Positions 54,057 through 63,075 of a stretch of DNA of 64,000 nucleotides are shown piece by piece; within the stretch, counting starts at the first letter, position 1, and every line of letters begins with the position of its first letter. The translations under genes and the position numbers were made by a program. The notes below the pieces were generated by a model that was not told where the DNA came from, did not search any database, and was given only the letters and a program-made list of their open reading frames with translations. The stretch comes from Nitratireductor basaltis. Lineage in GTDB: Bacteria; Pseudomonadota; Alphaproteobacteria; Rhizobiales; Rhizobiaceae. The stretch lies in assembly GCF_000733725.1 (NCBI RefSeq), contig NZ_JMQM01000003.1, positions 124,001 through 188,000 of the forward strand, given 5' to 3'.

Positions 54057-55145
54057 ATGAGCAAGCGCAAGGACCATCTGAAAGCCTTGTTCGGCAGCGG
54101 CCCGCTTCCCGGTGAAGCCCCCTCGCCTGCCCGTGCGCCCGAAACCAAGTCGATGCCGCAGGACAAGGCGGATCATGCGCCGGCTGCAAAATCGGCGGCA
54201 CCTTCTGCTCCCGCACCCGGCCGCACCTCATCGGGTGCCATCAAGGCCATGGGCCTGTCGCTCAACTCGGTCAATCAGGAACTGCAGGAAGCCCGCGCCT
54301 TGAAGGAAAGCCTGGCGCGCGGTGAGCAGGTGGTGGAGATTGATCCGGCTAGGATCGATCCTTCACTGGTCCGCGACCGCCTCTCCCATGAGGATCAGGG
54401 CGACGAGGCTTTCAATGCCTTGGTCGAGAGTATGCGCGAGAGCGGGCAACAGGTGCCGGTTCTCCTGCGCCCTCACCCGACCGCGCAAGGCCGTTACCAG
54501 GTGGCTTACGGCCATCGCCGCGTACGCGCCTGCATGCGGCTGGAGCGGCCCGTGCGGGCCATTGTCCGCGAGCTTTCCGACGACGAACTCGTCTTGGCGC
54601 AGGGCAAGGAGAATACCGAGCGACGCAATCTCTCCTTCATCGAGAAGGCGTTTTTTGCTCATGGGCTGATTGCGCATGGTTTCGACCGCGGCATCGTCCA
54701 GAATGCGTTGTCGCTTCACAAGGCTGAGATGACGCGCCTTCTGGCCGTGGCCGGTGCTGTTCCCGCGGATATAGCCCGCGCCATCGGGCCAGCGCCGAAA
54801 GCGGGTCGTCCACGCTGGTTAAGCCTTGCAGAGAAGCTGAAAAGCGAAGCTGCACTTGAAGCGGCAGAACGGATCATTACGAGCGAAGCCTTTCAGGCGG
54901 CAGGCTCGGACGAGCGTTTCAAGCTGCTCTTCGCACAACTGTCCAAGAAACCGCCGCAGCCGCGTCATGGACGGCCGCGCGACGTTACAGACGGGAAGGG
55001 CAAAGTGATTGCCCGCTACATTCCCGGCCCCAAACCGCGGCTTGAGATCAATGAAGAAGCCGAACCCGGCTTTGCGGAATTTCTGCTGAAGCGCATGCCC
55101 GGGCTGATCGCCCAAGCGCAGCAGGCAAAGCGGGAACGCAGATGA
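54057..55145 (+). CDS. repB: Plasmid partition protein RepB (ParB family)
   Basis: A 362-residue ParB-type centromere-binding protein. The RepB-specific N-terminus is MSKRKDHLKALFG and the ParB nuclease-like core is VAYGHRRVRACMRLERPVRA. ENTERRNLSFIEKAFFAHGL and a helix-turn-helix near 210-230 follow. A C-terminal basic end closes it. It binds the parS palindromes, three of which lie nearby, and works with RepA. It is translationally close to repA (three-base gap). Confidence 0.97.
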   Translation: MSKRKDHLKALFGSGPLPGEAPSPARAPETKSMPQDKADHAPAAKSAAPSAPAPGRTSSGAIKAMGLSLNSVNQELQEARALKESLARGEQVVEIDPARIDPSLVRDRLSHEDQGDEAFNALVESMRESGQQVPVLLRPHPTAQGRYQVAYGHRRVRACMRLERPVRAIVRELSDDELVLAQGKENTERRNLSFIEKAFFAHGLIAHGFDRGIVQNALSLHKAEMTRLLAVAGAVPADIARAIGPAPKAGRPRWLSLAEKLKSEAALEAAERIITSEAFQAAGSDERFKLLFAQLSKKPPQPRHGRPRDVTDGKGKVIARYIPGPKPRLEINEEAEPGFAEFLLKRMPGLIAQAQQAKRERR

Positions 55146-55248
55146 GTTTTCGGGGAAGGTGAGGCGGATTTATCCCCGCCCTTCATCCCCGCGGTAGAGT
55201 GTAACCCACGCGTAGCAAATGAACTGACAACGAGGAAAATCGGACAAG

Positions 55249-55300
55249 AAAAAAGGCCCCCAGAACGTCGCCATTCCGGAAGCCCCTTTTCGATGTAGCA
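55249..55300 (-). ncRNA. Antisense ctRNA (incA type) of the repABC operon
   Basis: On the minus strand a strong terminator hairpin occupies 55255-55284: an 11-bp stem with three G-T wobbles and an 8-base loop, followed by TTTTTT. A plausible promoter lies upstream on that strand, with minus-35 TTGACT (55329-55334) and minus-10 ATTCTT (55307-55312) at 16-bp spacing. The predicted RNA of about 50 nt matches the size and position, between repB and repC, of known repABC antisense RNAs that limit RepC synthesis and define incompatibility. The exact start is inferred. Confidence 0.75.
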
Positions 55301-55387
55301 ATCTGAAAGAATCACTTCCGACCGCTAAAGTCAAGCATCGGTGCGATCCGGTGGCCGTATTTTTCTTGCCTGAAGAAGGGTGAGAGG

Positions 55388-56800
55388 ATGACGGAGACAT
55401 TTGCCGTCTCGCCGTTTGGCGGGCGGGGGATGGCCCATGCGCAGATTTCTGCTCAAAGGGCCATTGCAAGAGCCGCTTCAGGCGCGAAACCGCGTGGCGA
55501 AAGCGGGGATAAAAAAGCTGTCGACAAGTGGAAACTCATCCGCGCGGTCACGGAAGCCAAGCAGCATCTTGGTCTGTCCGATCGCACCATCTGCGTTCTC
55601 GAAGCGCTGTTGAGTTTTCTGCCAGAGCGTGAGCTGAAGGCTTCCACGCGTTTGATTGTCTTTCCGTCCAATGCAGAGCTGTCCGTGCGTGCCCGCGGCA
55701 TGGCACCGGCAACACTGCGTCGCCACCTGGCGTCGCTGGTGAGTGCCGGGCTCGTCATGCGCCGCGACAGTGCCAATGGCAAACGCTATGCGCGCCGCAA
55801 CGAAGACGGCGAGGTGGAGCAGGCTTTCGGCTTCGATATTTCACAGCTTGTCCTGCGGTCCGACGAAATCTTCGCCGAGGCCATCCGCGTGCGCCGCACC
55901 GCTTCGGAAATGAAAGCTCTGCGCTCGGAAGTCACGATCCATATGCGCGACATGCGCACCATGCTGAACGCTCTTGGCGAAGAGGGGCATGAAGGTCTGG
56001 CGGAACTGGAAGATGCCTTTGAGGCGGTCAGTGGCCGTCTTGGCCGTCGTACCTCGCGCGAGGAACTGGAGGCCCGCCTTGCAAGGCTCGTCGCGCTGCG
56101 GCTGCGGCTCGAAGCCTGTCTTGGCCTTGGGCATCAAGACGCAGGTGAGGATGCTGAGGCGGATATGGATACCCTATCGGTCACGCCCCAAACAGATAGC
56201 GAAACCGGAGATGATGACCAGGAGAAACAGGTTCAGGAGAAGGTCGAAGCGCAAACCGCTGAGGCCCTCAATTCACGAAAAGTGAGCGCCAATGTCCGCC
56301 AAAATGAGCGCCACATAAAGAAGCCCGAGTCAGAATCCCTTCTTGAAGAAAGACAGAAAGATTTGGGTGTGAGAGATGCGCGCCATCAGCCGAGACCGCC
56401 CAAGGTTGACAGCTGTCAACGCGGGGAAGGGGACGCAGCTTCATCAGCACGAAACGTCACGCTTCCCAGCCTCCTGAAATCCTGCCCGTCAATTGCCGAT
56501 TACGCTACTGCGGGCATTCAATCCTGGCAGGACCTGTTCAAGGCCGGTGATGTGGTGCGCCGAATGCTGGGGGTGAGCGATCACGGCTGGTTCGCGGCCT
56601 GTGCTGCCTTGGGACAGGTGGGCGCTGCCATTGCCATGGCGGTCATCCTGCAGCGGGCAGAACGGATTGCCTCACCGGGTGGCTATCTGCGCTCGCTTAC
56701 TGCCAAGGCCCAACGCGGGGCGCTGGATCTGCGAGTGCTGGTCGATCAGGAATTGCGCAATCAGGCAGGAGCAGTGACGCTGGGGGTAGGGCATGCATGA
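55388..56800 (+). CDS. repC: Plasmid replication initiator RepC
   Basis: A 470-residue initiator of repABC plasmids. It has the family N-terminus (SPFGGRGMAHAQIS) and a winged-helix region with LLSFLPERELKASTRLIVFPSNAELSVR typical of RepC. A helical domain and a low-complexity acidic linker near 260-290 follow, and the C-terminal domain begins around LPSLLKSCPSIADYA. RepC acts at an origin thought to lie within its own gene. A perfect parS palindrome lies inside it. GAGAGG precedes ATG 55388. Confidence 0.96.
   Translation: MTETFAVSPFGGRGMAHAQISAQRAIARAASGAKPRGESGDKKAVDKWKLIRAVTEAKQHLGLSDRTICVLEALLSFLPERELKASTRLIVFPSNAELSVRARGMAPATLRRHLASLVSAGLVMRRDSANGKRYARRNEDGEVEQAFGFDISQLVLRSDEIFAEAIRVRRTASEMKALRSEVTIHMRDMRTMLNALGEEGHEGLAELEDAFEAVSGRLGRRTSREELEARLARLVALRLRLEACLGLGHQDAGEDAEADMDTLSVTPQTDSETGDDDQEKQVQEKVEAQTAEALNSRKVSANVRQNERHIKKPESESLLEERQKDLGVRDARHQPRPPKVDSCQRGEGDAASSARNVTLPSLLKSCPSIADYATAGIQSWQDLFKAGDVVRRMLGVSDHGWFAACAALGQVGAAIAMAVILQRAERIASPGGYLRSLTAKAQRGALDLRVLVDQELRNQAGAVTLGVGHA
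56405..56420. promoter_or_regulatory. parS palindrome inside repC
   Basis: GTTGACAGCTGTCAAC, identical to the site in repA, lies within the linker-coding part of repC. Confidence 0.85.
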
Positions 56801-56810
56801 GGACCGGCTG

Positions 56811-57095
56811 CTACTCAGCCCGGTAACCACGAGCAAGCTTCGACCGGCCAAGGCGGGCCTGAGCTTCCATCGCCTGTTCGGTGGAACTGTAGAGGTCGAT
56901 GCGCACGCGGCCGACTTTCCCGATGCGGCCCCATTGGCGGACAAGTGCCGCACCGCCGAAGAGATCAGGCTCCACGGAAAGCGCGTAAAAACGCGCCATG
57001 TTGCGGCTGCGATCAATGCGGCGGAGGAACTGGGAAAGCGGTGGTTTCTTCATGCGCAGCAAGATGAATCCCGGCTCAAGTCGCGTCCAACGCAT
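56811..57095 (-). CDS. WGR-domain protein
   Basis: A 94-residue protein built around one WGR domain. The motif RQWGRIGKVGRVRIDLY lies in its middle and a conserved MARFYALSVEPDLFGG strand precedes it. WGR domains are thought to bind nucleic acid. Single-domain versions are common beside repABC on rhizobial plasmids. Ribosome-binding sites are weak, so the start may instead be a later in-frame ATG (57053 or the one before ARFYAL). It is convergent with repC. Confidence 0.82.
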   Translation of the reverse strand: MRWTRLEPGFILLRMKKPPLSQFLRRIDRSRNMARFYALSVEPDLFGGAALVRQWGRIGKVGRVRIDLYSSTEQAMEAQARLGRSKLARGYRAE

Positions 57096-57363
57096 TTCTT
57101 GAATCCGTCGCGCCAGATCGATTCACGAAATTGATGCTTCCGGCGCTTTATAGTGAACAAAATCTAAATCCCGACTGACGGAAACAAAAAGCTAAATAAC
57201 TTCCGTTAGGCGAAAGGTCAGCTCGGCCGAAATTTGCATTGATGGGCCCGGGAACAGGCCTCCAACGATCATTCCGCCATCACCCATAGCTGCCGCCTGA
57301 TTTCCCCAGAACCGGCTAACCCGGCTAGGCGAGGCAACACGCTCGAAAAGCAGGAGGTCGCGC
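57096..57363. other. Gene-free region downstream of repC
   Basis: About 270 bp with no supportable gene. It is AT-richer near 57135-57205 and has a GGGCCCGGG-like GC patch at 57243. No clear operator was seen. It probably contains promoters for the WGR gene and the acyltransferase-like gene. Confidence 0.4.
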
Positions 57364-57915
57364 ATGAGCCCACACCCCAACACCGCAGCAAAGCTCGAAA
57401 CTTCGGCGCGTGACGGTCACTCCCCGGGAGACGACCCCGCAGCAGAGATCGTGCGCATGCACGACGCGCTGGGCAAGGCGGTCTTGTTGATGCTTGGCCA
57501 ACAGCGTTATCGATGGCTGGGATTGGGGGAGTTGGAGCGTGTGGCTATCAACCCGCTCATCAAGAACCGCATCGCCATAGTCGCTCATGGAGGAGGGGAG
57601 GGCCAGCCGACCCGGCTGACGGGGATGGCGCTCTGGGCGCATGTTTCCGAAAAGGTCGATGCCGCCATCTGCGAGCAGATCAACGCCAATGTCTTTCCCG
57701 TCCACCTCAAGCCGGCCGACTGGGACAGCGGTTCGATCAACTGGATCCTCGACATCATCGCGCCCGACACCGCTTCGGCCAAGCAGGTCGCCCTGGTGGT
57801 CCGGGACATGATGCCGCCAGGTGATATTCGCGTACATCCAGCCGCAGCCCGCGCCATCGGTGATGCGGGCATGAAGGAGATCACCCGGGCGCCCCGGACC
57901 GAAGCCGCGGAGTAG
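57364..57915 (+). CDS. HlyC-like toxin-activating lysine acyltransferase family protein with substituted active-site histidine
   Basis: A 183-residue protein resembling the HlyC family, which acylates lysines of RTX proteins. Aligned by eye, RYRWLGLGELERVAINPLI (48-66) corresponds to the active-site region and DWDSGSINWILDIIAP (119-134) to the catalytic-Asp region. Asp130 matches HlyC Asp92, but Tyr49 occupies the position of catalytic His23. The N-terminal 30 residues are polar and the tail extends beyond HlyC. AGGAGG lies 7 bases before the ATG. No RTX toxin gene adjoins it; the nearest exported proteins are 23 kb away. It may be inactive or have a different activity. Confidence 0.7.
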   Translation: MSPHPNTAAKLETSARDGHSPGDDPAAEIVRMHDALGKAVLLMLGQQRYRWLGLGELERVAINPLIKNRIAIVAHGGGEGQPTRLTGMALWAHVSEKVDAAICEQINANVFPVHLKPADWDSGSINWILDIIAPDTASAKQVALVVRDMMPPGDIRVHPAAARAIGDAGMKEITRAPRTEAAE

Positions 57916-57932
57916 GCACTGCACCCAAGATC

Positions 57933-57948
57933 GTTGACAGCTGTCAAA
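57933..57948. promoter_or_regulatory. parS-like palindrome downstream of the acyltransferase-like gene
   Basis: GTTGACAGCTGTCAAA matches the perfect repABC parS at 15 of 16 positions. It lies 18 bp beyond the gene's stop and about 1.1 kb after repC. Confidence 0.65.
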
Positions 57949-57982
57949 AGCCTGCCCGTGGAAAAATGTCTGTTCCTGATTT

Positions 57983-58010
57983 TTTGATACAGCTTGGGGC
58001 TTGCATCAAA
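57983..58010. promoter_or_regulatory. Inverted repeat upstream of puuD, candidate operator
   Basis: TTTGATACA (57983-57991) and TGCATCAAA (58002-58010) are inverted at 8 of 9 positions with a 10-base centre, 54 bp before the puuD ATG. No cognate regulator is in the window, so the role is a guess. Confidence 0.35.
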
Positions 58011-58063
58011 TATCGCTGACCCGGCTCTGACTGTAAGGTCGCAAAAGCATCAGGAGAGACAAC

Positions 58064-59305
58064 ATGTATGATTGGGCTGTGCTTTGGGACTGGATGGGCT
58101 TTGCGGTGCGATGGCTGCATGTCGTAACTGCCATCGCCTGGATCGGTTCCAGCTTCTATTTCGTGGCGCTTGACCTGGGCCTGCGCAAGGCGCCCGACCT
58201 GCCCGCCGGGGCACATGGCGAGGAGTGGCAGGTTCACGGCGGCGGGTTCTACCATATCCGCAAATATCTGGTCGCGCCCGAGCAGATGCCCGAGCATCTG
58301 ACATGGTTCAAATGGGAAAGCTATTCGACCTGGCTTTCCGGCGCGGCTCTCCTGATGATCGTCTATTGGGTCGGGGCGGAGCTTTACCTGATCGATCCCG
58401 CCAAGGCCGATCTTTCCGTCTGGCAGGCAATCCTGATCTCCGCCGCTTCGCTCAGCATTGGCTGGATCATCTATGACCTGTTGTGCAGGTCGGGCCTGGG
58501 CGAGAAGCCCACGCTTCTGATGGTCCTGCTCTTCGCGCTGCTCGTCGCCATGTCCTGGGGTTACAACCAGATATTCACCGGCCGCGCGGCACTTTTACAT
58601 CTGGGTGCCTTCACCGCGACGGTGATGACGGCCAATGTGTTCTTCATCATCATTCCCAATCAGCGCATCGTGGTCGCGGACCTCAAGGCCGGGCGCAAGC
58701 CGGACCCGAAATATGGCAAGATCGCCAAGCTGCGCTCGACCCATAACAACTATCTGACGCTGCCCGTCGTCTTCCTGATGCTGTCGAACCATTATCCGCT
58801 GGCTTTCGCCACGGAACATAGCTGGCTGATCGCAAGCCTCGTCTTCCTGATGGGCGTCACCATTCGCCACTGGTTCAACACCCGCCATGCGCGTGCGGGC
58901 AGCCCGACATGGACCTGGCTCGCAACCGCCCTCATCTTCCTCGCTATCGCGTGGCTTTCCACCGCGCCCATGTGGCAGGCTGCAGAAGGGGAGGGGACGC
59001 GTCCGGCAACAGCCTATGAGCAACGCTTCATGAAGGCAGAGGGTTTTGAGGAAGCGCGCGACATCGTCTCCGCGCGCTGCTCCATGTGCCATGCGGCAGA
59101 ACCGGTCTGGCCTGGCATCAACTGGGCGCCGAAAGGTGTGGTCTTGGAAAGCGAAGCGGATATCGCCCGCCATGCCCGCGCGATCTATCTCCAGTCGGGC
59201 ATCACCCACGCCATGCCACCTGCCAACCGGACGGGCATGAGCGATGAGGACCGGCAGACGCTTGTGCGCTGGTATCGTGCCGCGAGTGGTTCTGAGGGAA
59301 GCTGA
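58064..59305 (+). CDS. puuD: Urate hydroxylase PuuD (membrane, with cytochrome c domain)
   Basis: A 413-residue protein of the PuuD family. About eight membrane segments span residues 14-310 with conserved histidines (RWLHVVTAIAWIGSSF, GGGFYHIRKY and STHNNYLTL). A C-terminal cytochrome c domain has the haem motif CSMCH at 339-343 and a likely axial Met384 in HAMPPANR. It oxidises urate to 5-hydroxyisourate, feeding electrons to the respiratory chain. GGAGAG precedes the ATG. It converges on modC with a 9-bp gap. Molybdate uptake beside it may support xanthine dehydrogenase, which makes urate. Confidence 0.93.
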   Translation: MYDWAVLWDWMGFAVRWLHVVTAIAWIGSSFYFVALDLGLRKAPDLPAGAHGEEWQVHGGGFYHIRKYLVAPEQMPEHLTWFKWESYSTWLSGAALLMIVYWVGAELYLIDPAKADLSVWQAILISAASLSIGWIIYDLLCRSGLGEKPTLLMVLLFALLVAMSWGYNQIFTGRAALLHLGAFTATVMTANVFFIIIPNQRIVVADLKAGRKPDPKYGKIAKLRSTHNNYLTLPVVFLMLSNHYPLAFATEHSWLIASLVFLMGVTIRHWFNTRHARAGSPTWTWLATALIFLAIAWLSTAPMWQAAEGEGTRPATAYEQRFMKAEGFEEARDIVSARCSMCHAAEPVWPGINWAPKGVVLESEADIARHARAIYLQSGITHAMPPANRTGMSDEDRQTLVRWYRAASGSEGS

Positions 59306-59314
59306 CGCGCTGAC

Positions 59315-60418
59315 CTAGCTGGCCTGCACGAGTGCAACGCCTTTTACCTGCGCATAGACATGCATGCCCGGTTTCAGCCGCAACCGCTCGCAGGAATGGC
59401 GGGAGACACGGGCGAGCAGTCTGGCAGGCGGGACATCCGCGGTTCCCGCCTCGCCGGCGAGGCTGAGGACCACAAGCTCTTCCGAAGATGAAACCGCGCG
59501 CAGGCTTTCGATATAAGCCGGCAAAATGTTGAGGATGGTGGTGTCCGCCGCGCTGTGCAGTGCGATGGAGACATCACCTGCGGCAATTCTCAGCCGCACC
59601 TGGCTTGCGGGCGGTTCGCTTTCTGCCGGCAGGTGAAACACGCCGCCTGAAACCGCATAGGCGAGCAGATTGCCGGTGTGGTCGAAACCGGCGGGCTTCG
59701 CATCAAGTGTAACGGCAGCCTCGCGTGCGCCGGCAAGCGGGAATTGCGGGTCCGCCTGCAGGGCTTGCAGCGGACCGGACGCGATCACGCGGCCTCGATC
59801 CACCAGTACGAGATGATCGGCGAGGCGCTCGACCTCCCGCATGTCGTGGCTGACATAGAGGATCGGCAGGGCGAGTTCGCCATGCAGGCGTTCGAGAAAG
59901 GGCAGGATCTCGTCACGCGCTGCCGGATCAAGCGCCGACAAGGGCTCGTCCATCAGGAGAAGACGCGGCTGCGAAAAGAGCGCGCGGCCAATGGCAACGC
60001 GCTGACGTTCCCCGCCCGACAATGTCGCCGGATCGCGTGCCAGAAGCGGCATCAGGCCAAGCAGGCGCAGAATCTCGTCCTCGTTTTCCGGCCGCTGTCC
60101 ACGCTTCAGCGAAAAGCGCAAATTGGCCTCGACATCGAGATGGGGGAACAGGCTTGGCTCCTGGAACACATAGCCGATGGCGCGCCGGTGAGGCGGGAGG
60201 AAATGCCCCGTCTCCTGCCAGCTTTCACCGCCGACATGGCAATGGCCGTCAAGCCTGTCCAAACCGGCGATGGCGCGCAGCAATGTCGTCTTGCCGCTGC
60301 CCGATGGACCGTAAAGGGCGGTCACGCCATGGGCGGGCGCCTCGAAGATGAAACCGAGCGGGAGCGTGCCAACCTTTCCGCCGAGTGCGATGCTGATCCG
60401 GTCAGGTGGAGTCATCAT
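59315..60418 (-). CDS. modC: Molybdate ABC transporter ATPase
   Basis: A 367-residue ModC protein: Walker [11 protein letters not shown] (residues 36-45), signature [15 protein letters not shown] and Walker [13 protein letters not shown]. The C-terminal third is a molybdate/TOBE-type domain ([20 protein letters not shown] and [20 protein letters not shown]). Start and stop context show a four-base overlap with modB. Other anions such as tungstate are possible. Confidence 0.94.
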   Translation of the reverse strand: MMTPPDRISIALGGKVGTLPLGFIFEAPAHGVTALYGPSGSGKTTLLRAIAGLDRLDGHCHVGGESWQETGHFLPPHRRAIGYVFQEPSLFPHLDVEANLRFSLKRGQRPENEDEILRLLGLMPLLARDPATLSGGERQRVAIGRALFSQPRLLLMDEPLSALDPAARDEILPFLERLHGELALPILYVSHDMREVERLADHLVLVDRGRVIASGPLQALQADPQFPLAGAREAAVTLDAKPAGFDHTGNLLAYAVSGGVFHLPAESEPPASQVRLRIAAGDVSIALHSAADTTILNILPAYIESLRAVSSSEELVVLSLAGEAGTADVPPARLLARVSRHSCERLRLKPGMHVYAQVKGVALVQAS

Positions 60419-61101
60419 CCGCGCATCCGCCGCATGCGCTTTTCGGCAAGGATCATGGCCAGGATCACGAGGAAGGAGAAGACGACGAGCGCAGCACTCA
60501 ACAGGTTCGCCTCGCGCCAGCGCATGGTCTCGACGAGATCGAAAATTGCAACGGAAAGCACGCGGGTTTCGCCCGGGATATTGCCGCCGATCATCAGGAC
60601 CACGCCAAACTCGCCGATCGTATGGGCAAAGCCGAGCACGGCGCCGGCGAGAAAGCCGGGCCGCGCGAGAGGAACCGCTACGCGCCAGAAGGCGGCAGCG
60701 GGCGACGCGCGCAAGGTTGCGGCCACCTCCATCGGGCGATCACCCATGGCCTGAAACGCATTGCGGATCGGCTGCACGACAAAGGGCAGGGAATAGATGA
60801 CCGAGCCGATCACCAGCCCTTCGAAGGAGAAGGCAAGGGTGCGCGCGTCCCAAAAATTAGCCAGTGCTCCTCCCGGCCCCTGCGGGCCGAGCGCGATGAG
60901 AAGGTAGAAGCCGAGTACCGTCGGGGGTAGCACCAGCGGCAGAGCGATAAGTGCAGCCACGGCCTCTTTCCACCATCGTTGGGAGCGGGCAAGCCACCAG
61001 GCCAGCGGTGTTGCCACCACCAGCAGAATGAGCGTGGTGATAAGGGCAAGCGCTAGGGTGAGCCGGACGGCAATCCAGATATCCGGACCAAGCCCGCCCA
61101 T
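60415..61101 (-). CDS. modB: Molybdate ABC transporter permease
   Basis: A 228-residue inner-membrane permease with about five segments ([20 protein letters not shown] first) and the EAA-like loop [20 protein letters not shown]. The [18 protein letters not shown] stretch is typical of ModB. Its ATG overlaps the modA stop and its stop overlaps modC. Confidence 0.94.
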   Translation of the reverse strand: MGGLGPDIWIAVRLTLALALITTLILLVVATPLAWWLARSQRWWKEAVAALIALPLVLPPTVLGFYLLIALGPQGPGGALANFWDARTLAFSFEGLVIGSVIYSLPFVVQPIRNAFQAMGDRPMEVAATLRASPAAAFWRVAVPLARPGFLAGAVLGFAHTIGEFGVVLMIGGNIPGETRVLSVAIFDLVETMRWREANLLSAALVVFSFLVILAMILAEKRMRRMRG

Positions 61102-61865
61102 CAGGCCCCGCCTCCGGTCTCGTAGCCAAAGTCGGTGATGATGGCGCGGGCTTCGGCGGATTTGAGAAAGGTGAGGAAGGCCAACGCGGCTGCATTGTCG
61201 GCCGCAGGCGTAAGCAGCACCGCGTCCTGGATGATGGGATCATGCAGGTTCGAGGGTACGGGCCAATAGGTAGCGATAGGCTGGTCATGCAATTGCGAGA
61301 GCGCCACCATTCCCGCACCTGCATTGCCGCTCGCGACGAACTGGAAGGTCTGCGCCACGGAATTGCCCTTTACGAGCCTCGGGCTCATCAGCTCGGCGAG
61401 CTCCAGCTTCTCCAGGCTTTGCACTGCAGCGCGGCCATAGGGGGCGGTTTCGGGATTGGCGATGGCGAATCGCTGTGGCGGGTCCTTGCGAACGGTCTCC
61501 GGCGAGATGGCCTCTCCACCAGCCCACAACGCCAGCCGCCCAAGCGCATAGGTGAAGCGTGAGGTCTTCAGCGCCAGTCCTTCCGCGATCAGCTTTCCCG
61601 CATGGTCCTCATCGGCGGCAAGAAGCACGTCATAGGGCGCGCCCTGGATGATCTGGGCGGTGAGCTGGCCCGTCGAGGCAAAGCTGAGTGTGTAGCGGTG
61701 CTCGCTTTTGGCTTCCAGCCGCTCGACCAGCCTGCGCGCAGGCTCGATGAAATTCGCCGCCACCGCGATATGCGCCTTTGCCGCATCGGCTGTCTGCGCG
61801 CCAAGCAGGGCCATGATCGGCAGGATGAAGAGCATGTGGAGGAAAAAGGTAAGGCGCGGCTGCAT
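61101..61865 (-). CDS. modA: Molybdate-binding periplasmic protein
   Basis: A 254-residue periplasmic protein with a signal peptide of about 28 residues (hydrophobic [14 protein letters not shown], cleavage near ADA-AKAH). The mature protein opens with [15 protein letters not shown] and [12 protein letters not shown], the ModA-type oxyanion-binding loops, and ends in [17 protein letters not shown]. It delivers molybdate to ModBC. No clear ModE-type operator was seen in the short upstream gap. Confidence 0.93.
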   Translation of the reverse strand: MQPRLTFFLHMLFILPIMALLGAQTADAAKAHIAVAANFIEPARRLVERLEAKSEHRYTLSFASTGQLTAQIIQGAPYDVLLAADEDHAGKLIAEGLALKTSRFTYALGRLALWAGGEAISPETVRKDPPQRFAIANPETAPYGRAAVQSLEKLELAELMSPRLVKGNSVAQTFQFVASGNAGAGMVALSQLHDQPIATYWPVPSNLHDPIIQDAVLLTPAADNAAALAFLTFLKSAEARAIITDFGYETGGGA

Positions 61866-61992
61866 CCACTGTTCCTGAAGGAAAACGCACTGTCGAGTTA
61901 GGCGCTTGTTTGCCCATGCGTCAAGCGCTTGGCCTTACGGAACGAAAAAGCCTGTTCGCTTCTGCAAAGGCCTTCGCCTATAGTTCGCTGGA

Positions 61993-63075
61993 ATGGAGGA
62001 CGAGGGACGATTGGGCGGCATCGACCACGACATGCTGGCGCGGATCATGCGCGCGGAGGATGCGCTTGCGCGTTTGGACGAGCGGATCGCCGCCTGTCCC
62101 TTTGCTGACGGGTTCCGCGCGCGACAGCATTTTCATGAGGCGGCAGCCAGCCTGTGGCTGGAAGGCGAGCTGGTGCATGAGGAAGAACTCGTGCTGCACG
62201 ATGCGCGCATGGATATCCGCCCGCCAAGCCACGAGCTGACGCGCGCCCATGAGGTGCTGCGCACGCGCAGGCGCATTGCGAGCGCTCCGGCGGGTTGGGC
62301 CGCAAGCCGCGAAGGCGTGAACCATCTGGCCAGGCGCGAGGAAGCGAGCGGCGTGACGATGGAAGCGGCAACCGCTATATCCGGACAGGATGCGCTTGCG
62401 CGCGAATTGGCAGACATGGACGCGCTTCTGGAGCGAACCGAGCAGGTTCTGCAGGGCGAAGTGCCTCCAGGTGGGAGGCTTCGCAAATCCTCGCCGGACC
62501 CGGCATTGCATGATCCGCAATGGGGGGAGGGGGAACGCATCGCGCGATGGCTGGAGGTGGTGGAGCAGGCAGCACACGAAGCCGGTGCTCTGGTATTGGC
62601 GGCGGCCTTGGTTTGGGACATATGGGAGGTTGAGACGCCGTTGCAGAACCAGCATTGGCTCGGGCTACAGCTTGCTGCTTCCTATCTGCGCCGCGCGAAC
62701 AAGGCGCGCGCCCATCTGCCCGCCCTTGCACTGGGGCTGAAAACGATATCCCGCGAACGCCGGCGCTCAAGTGACCGGGACGTGCGGCTTTCAGCCCTCA
62801 TCGAGGGGGTGGAGCTTTACGCCGAGCGCGGCATGAAGGAGTTGCAGCGCCTGACCCTTGCGCATGCCCGCATCATGCGCAAGCTCGAAGGGCGCAGGAC
62901 AAGCTCCAGCCTGCCCGCACTCGTGGATCTGGTGATGGCGCGCCCGGTCGTATCGGCGGCCTTGATCGCGGGCGAGTTGAAGATTACCCAGCGCGCGGCC
63001 CTCAATCTCGTGGGCGAACTGGAGCTGCGCGAAGTTACGGGCCGCGGTCGTTTCAGGGCCTGGGGTGTGCTGTAA
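61993..63075 (+). CDS. RHE_PE00001-like family protein with C-terminal helix-turn-helix
   Basis: A 360-residue soluble protein. It has an acidic helical N-terminal half (DDMLARIMRAEDALARLDERI-like pattern, containing AACPFADGFRARQHFHEAAA) and a C-terminal helix-turn-helix-like region (SAALIAGELKITQRAALNL). This layout matches the RHE_PE00001 family (DUF1612 plus HTH_13), frequent on rhizobial plasmids near repABC. It is presumably a DNA-binding protein of unknown role. It overlaps the convergent EamA-type gene by 23 bp at the 3' ends. The ribosome-binding site is weak. Confidence 0.8.
   Translation: MEDEGRLGGIDHDMLARIMRAEDALARLDERIAACPFADGFRARQHFHEAAASLWLEGELVHEEELVLHDARMDIRPPSHELTRAHEVLRTRRRIASAPAGWAASREGVNHLARREEASGVTMEAATAISGQDALARELADMDALLERTEQVLQGEVPPGGRLRKSSPDPALHDPQWGEGERIARWLEVVEQAAHEAGALVLAAALVWDIWEVETPLQNQHWLGLQLAASYLRRANKARAHLPALALGLKTISRERRRSSDRDVRLSALIEGVELYAERGMKELQRLTLAHARIMRKLEGRRTSSSLPALVDLVMARPVVSAALIAGELKITQRAALNLVGELELREVTGRGRFRAWGVL

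Noticed and set aside
57325-57924. A 199-codon minus-strand open frame opposite the HlyC-like gene
   Set aside because: The plus-strand product matches a known family and has an AGGAGG ribosome-binding site; the minus frame has neither.
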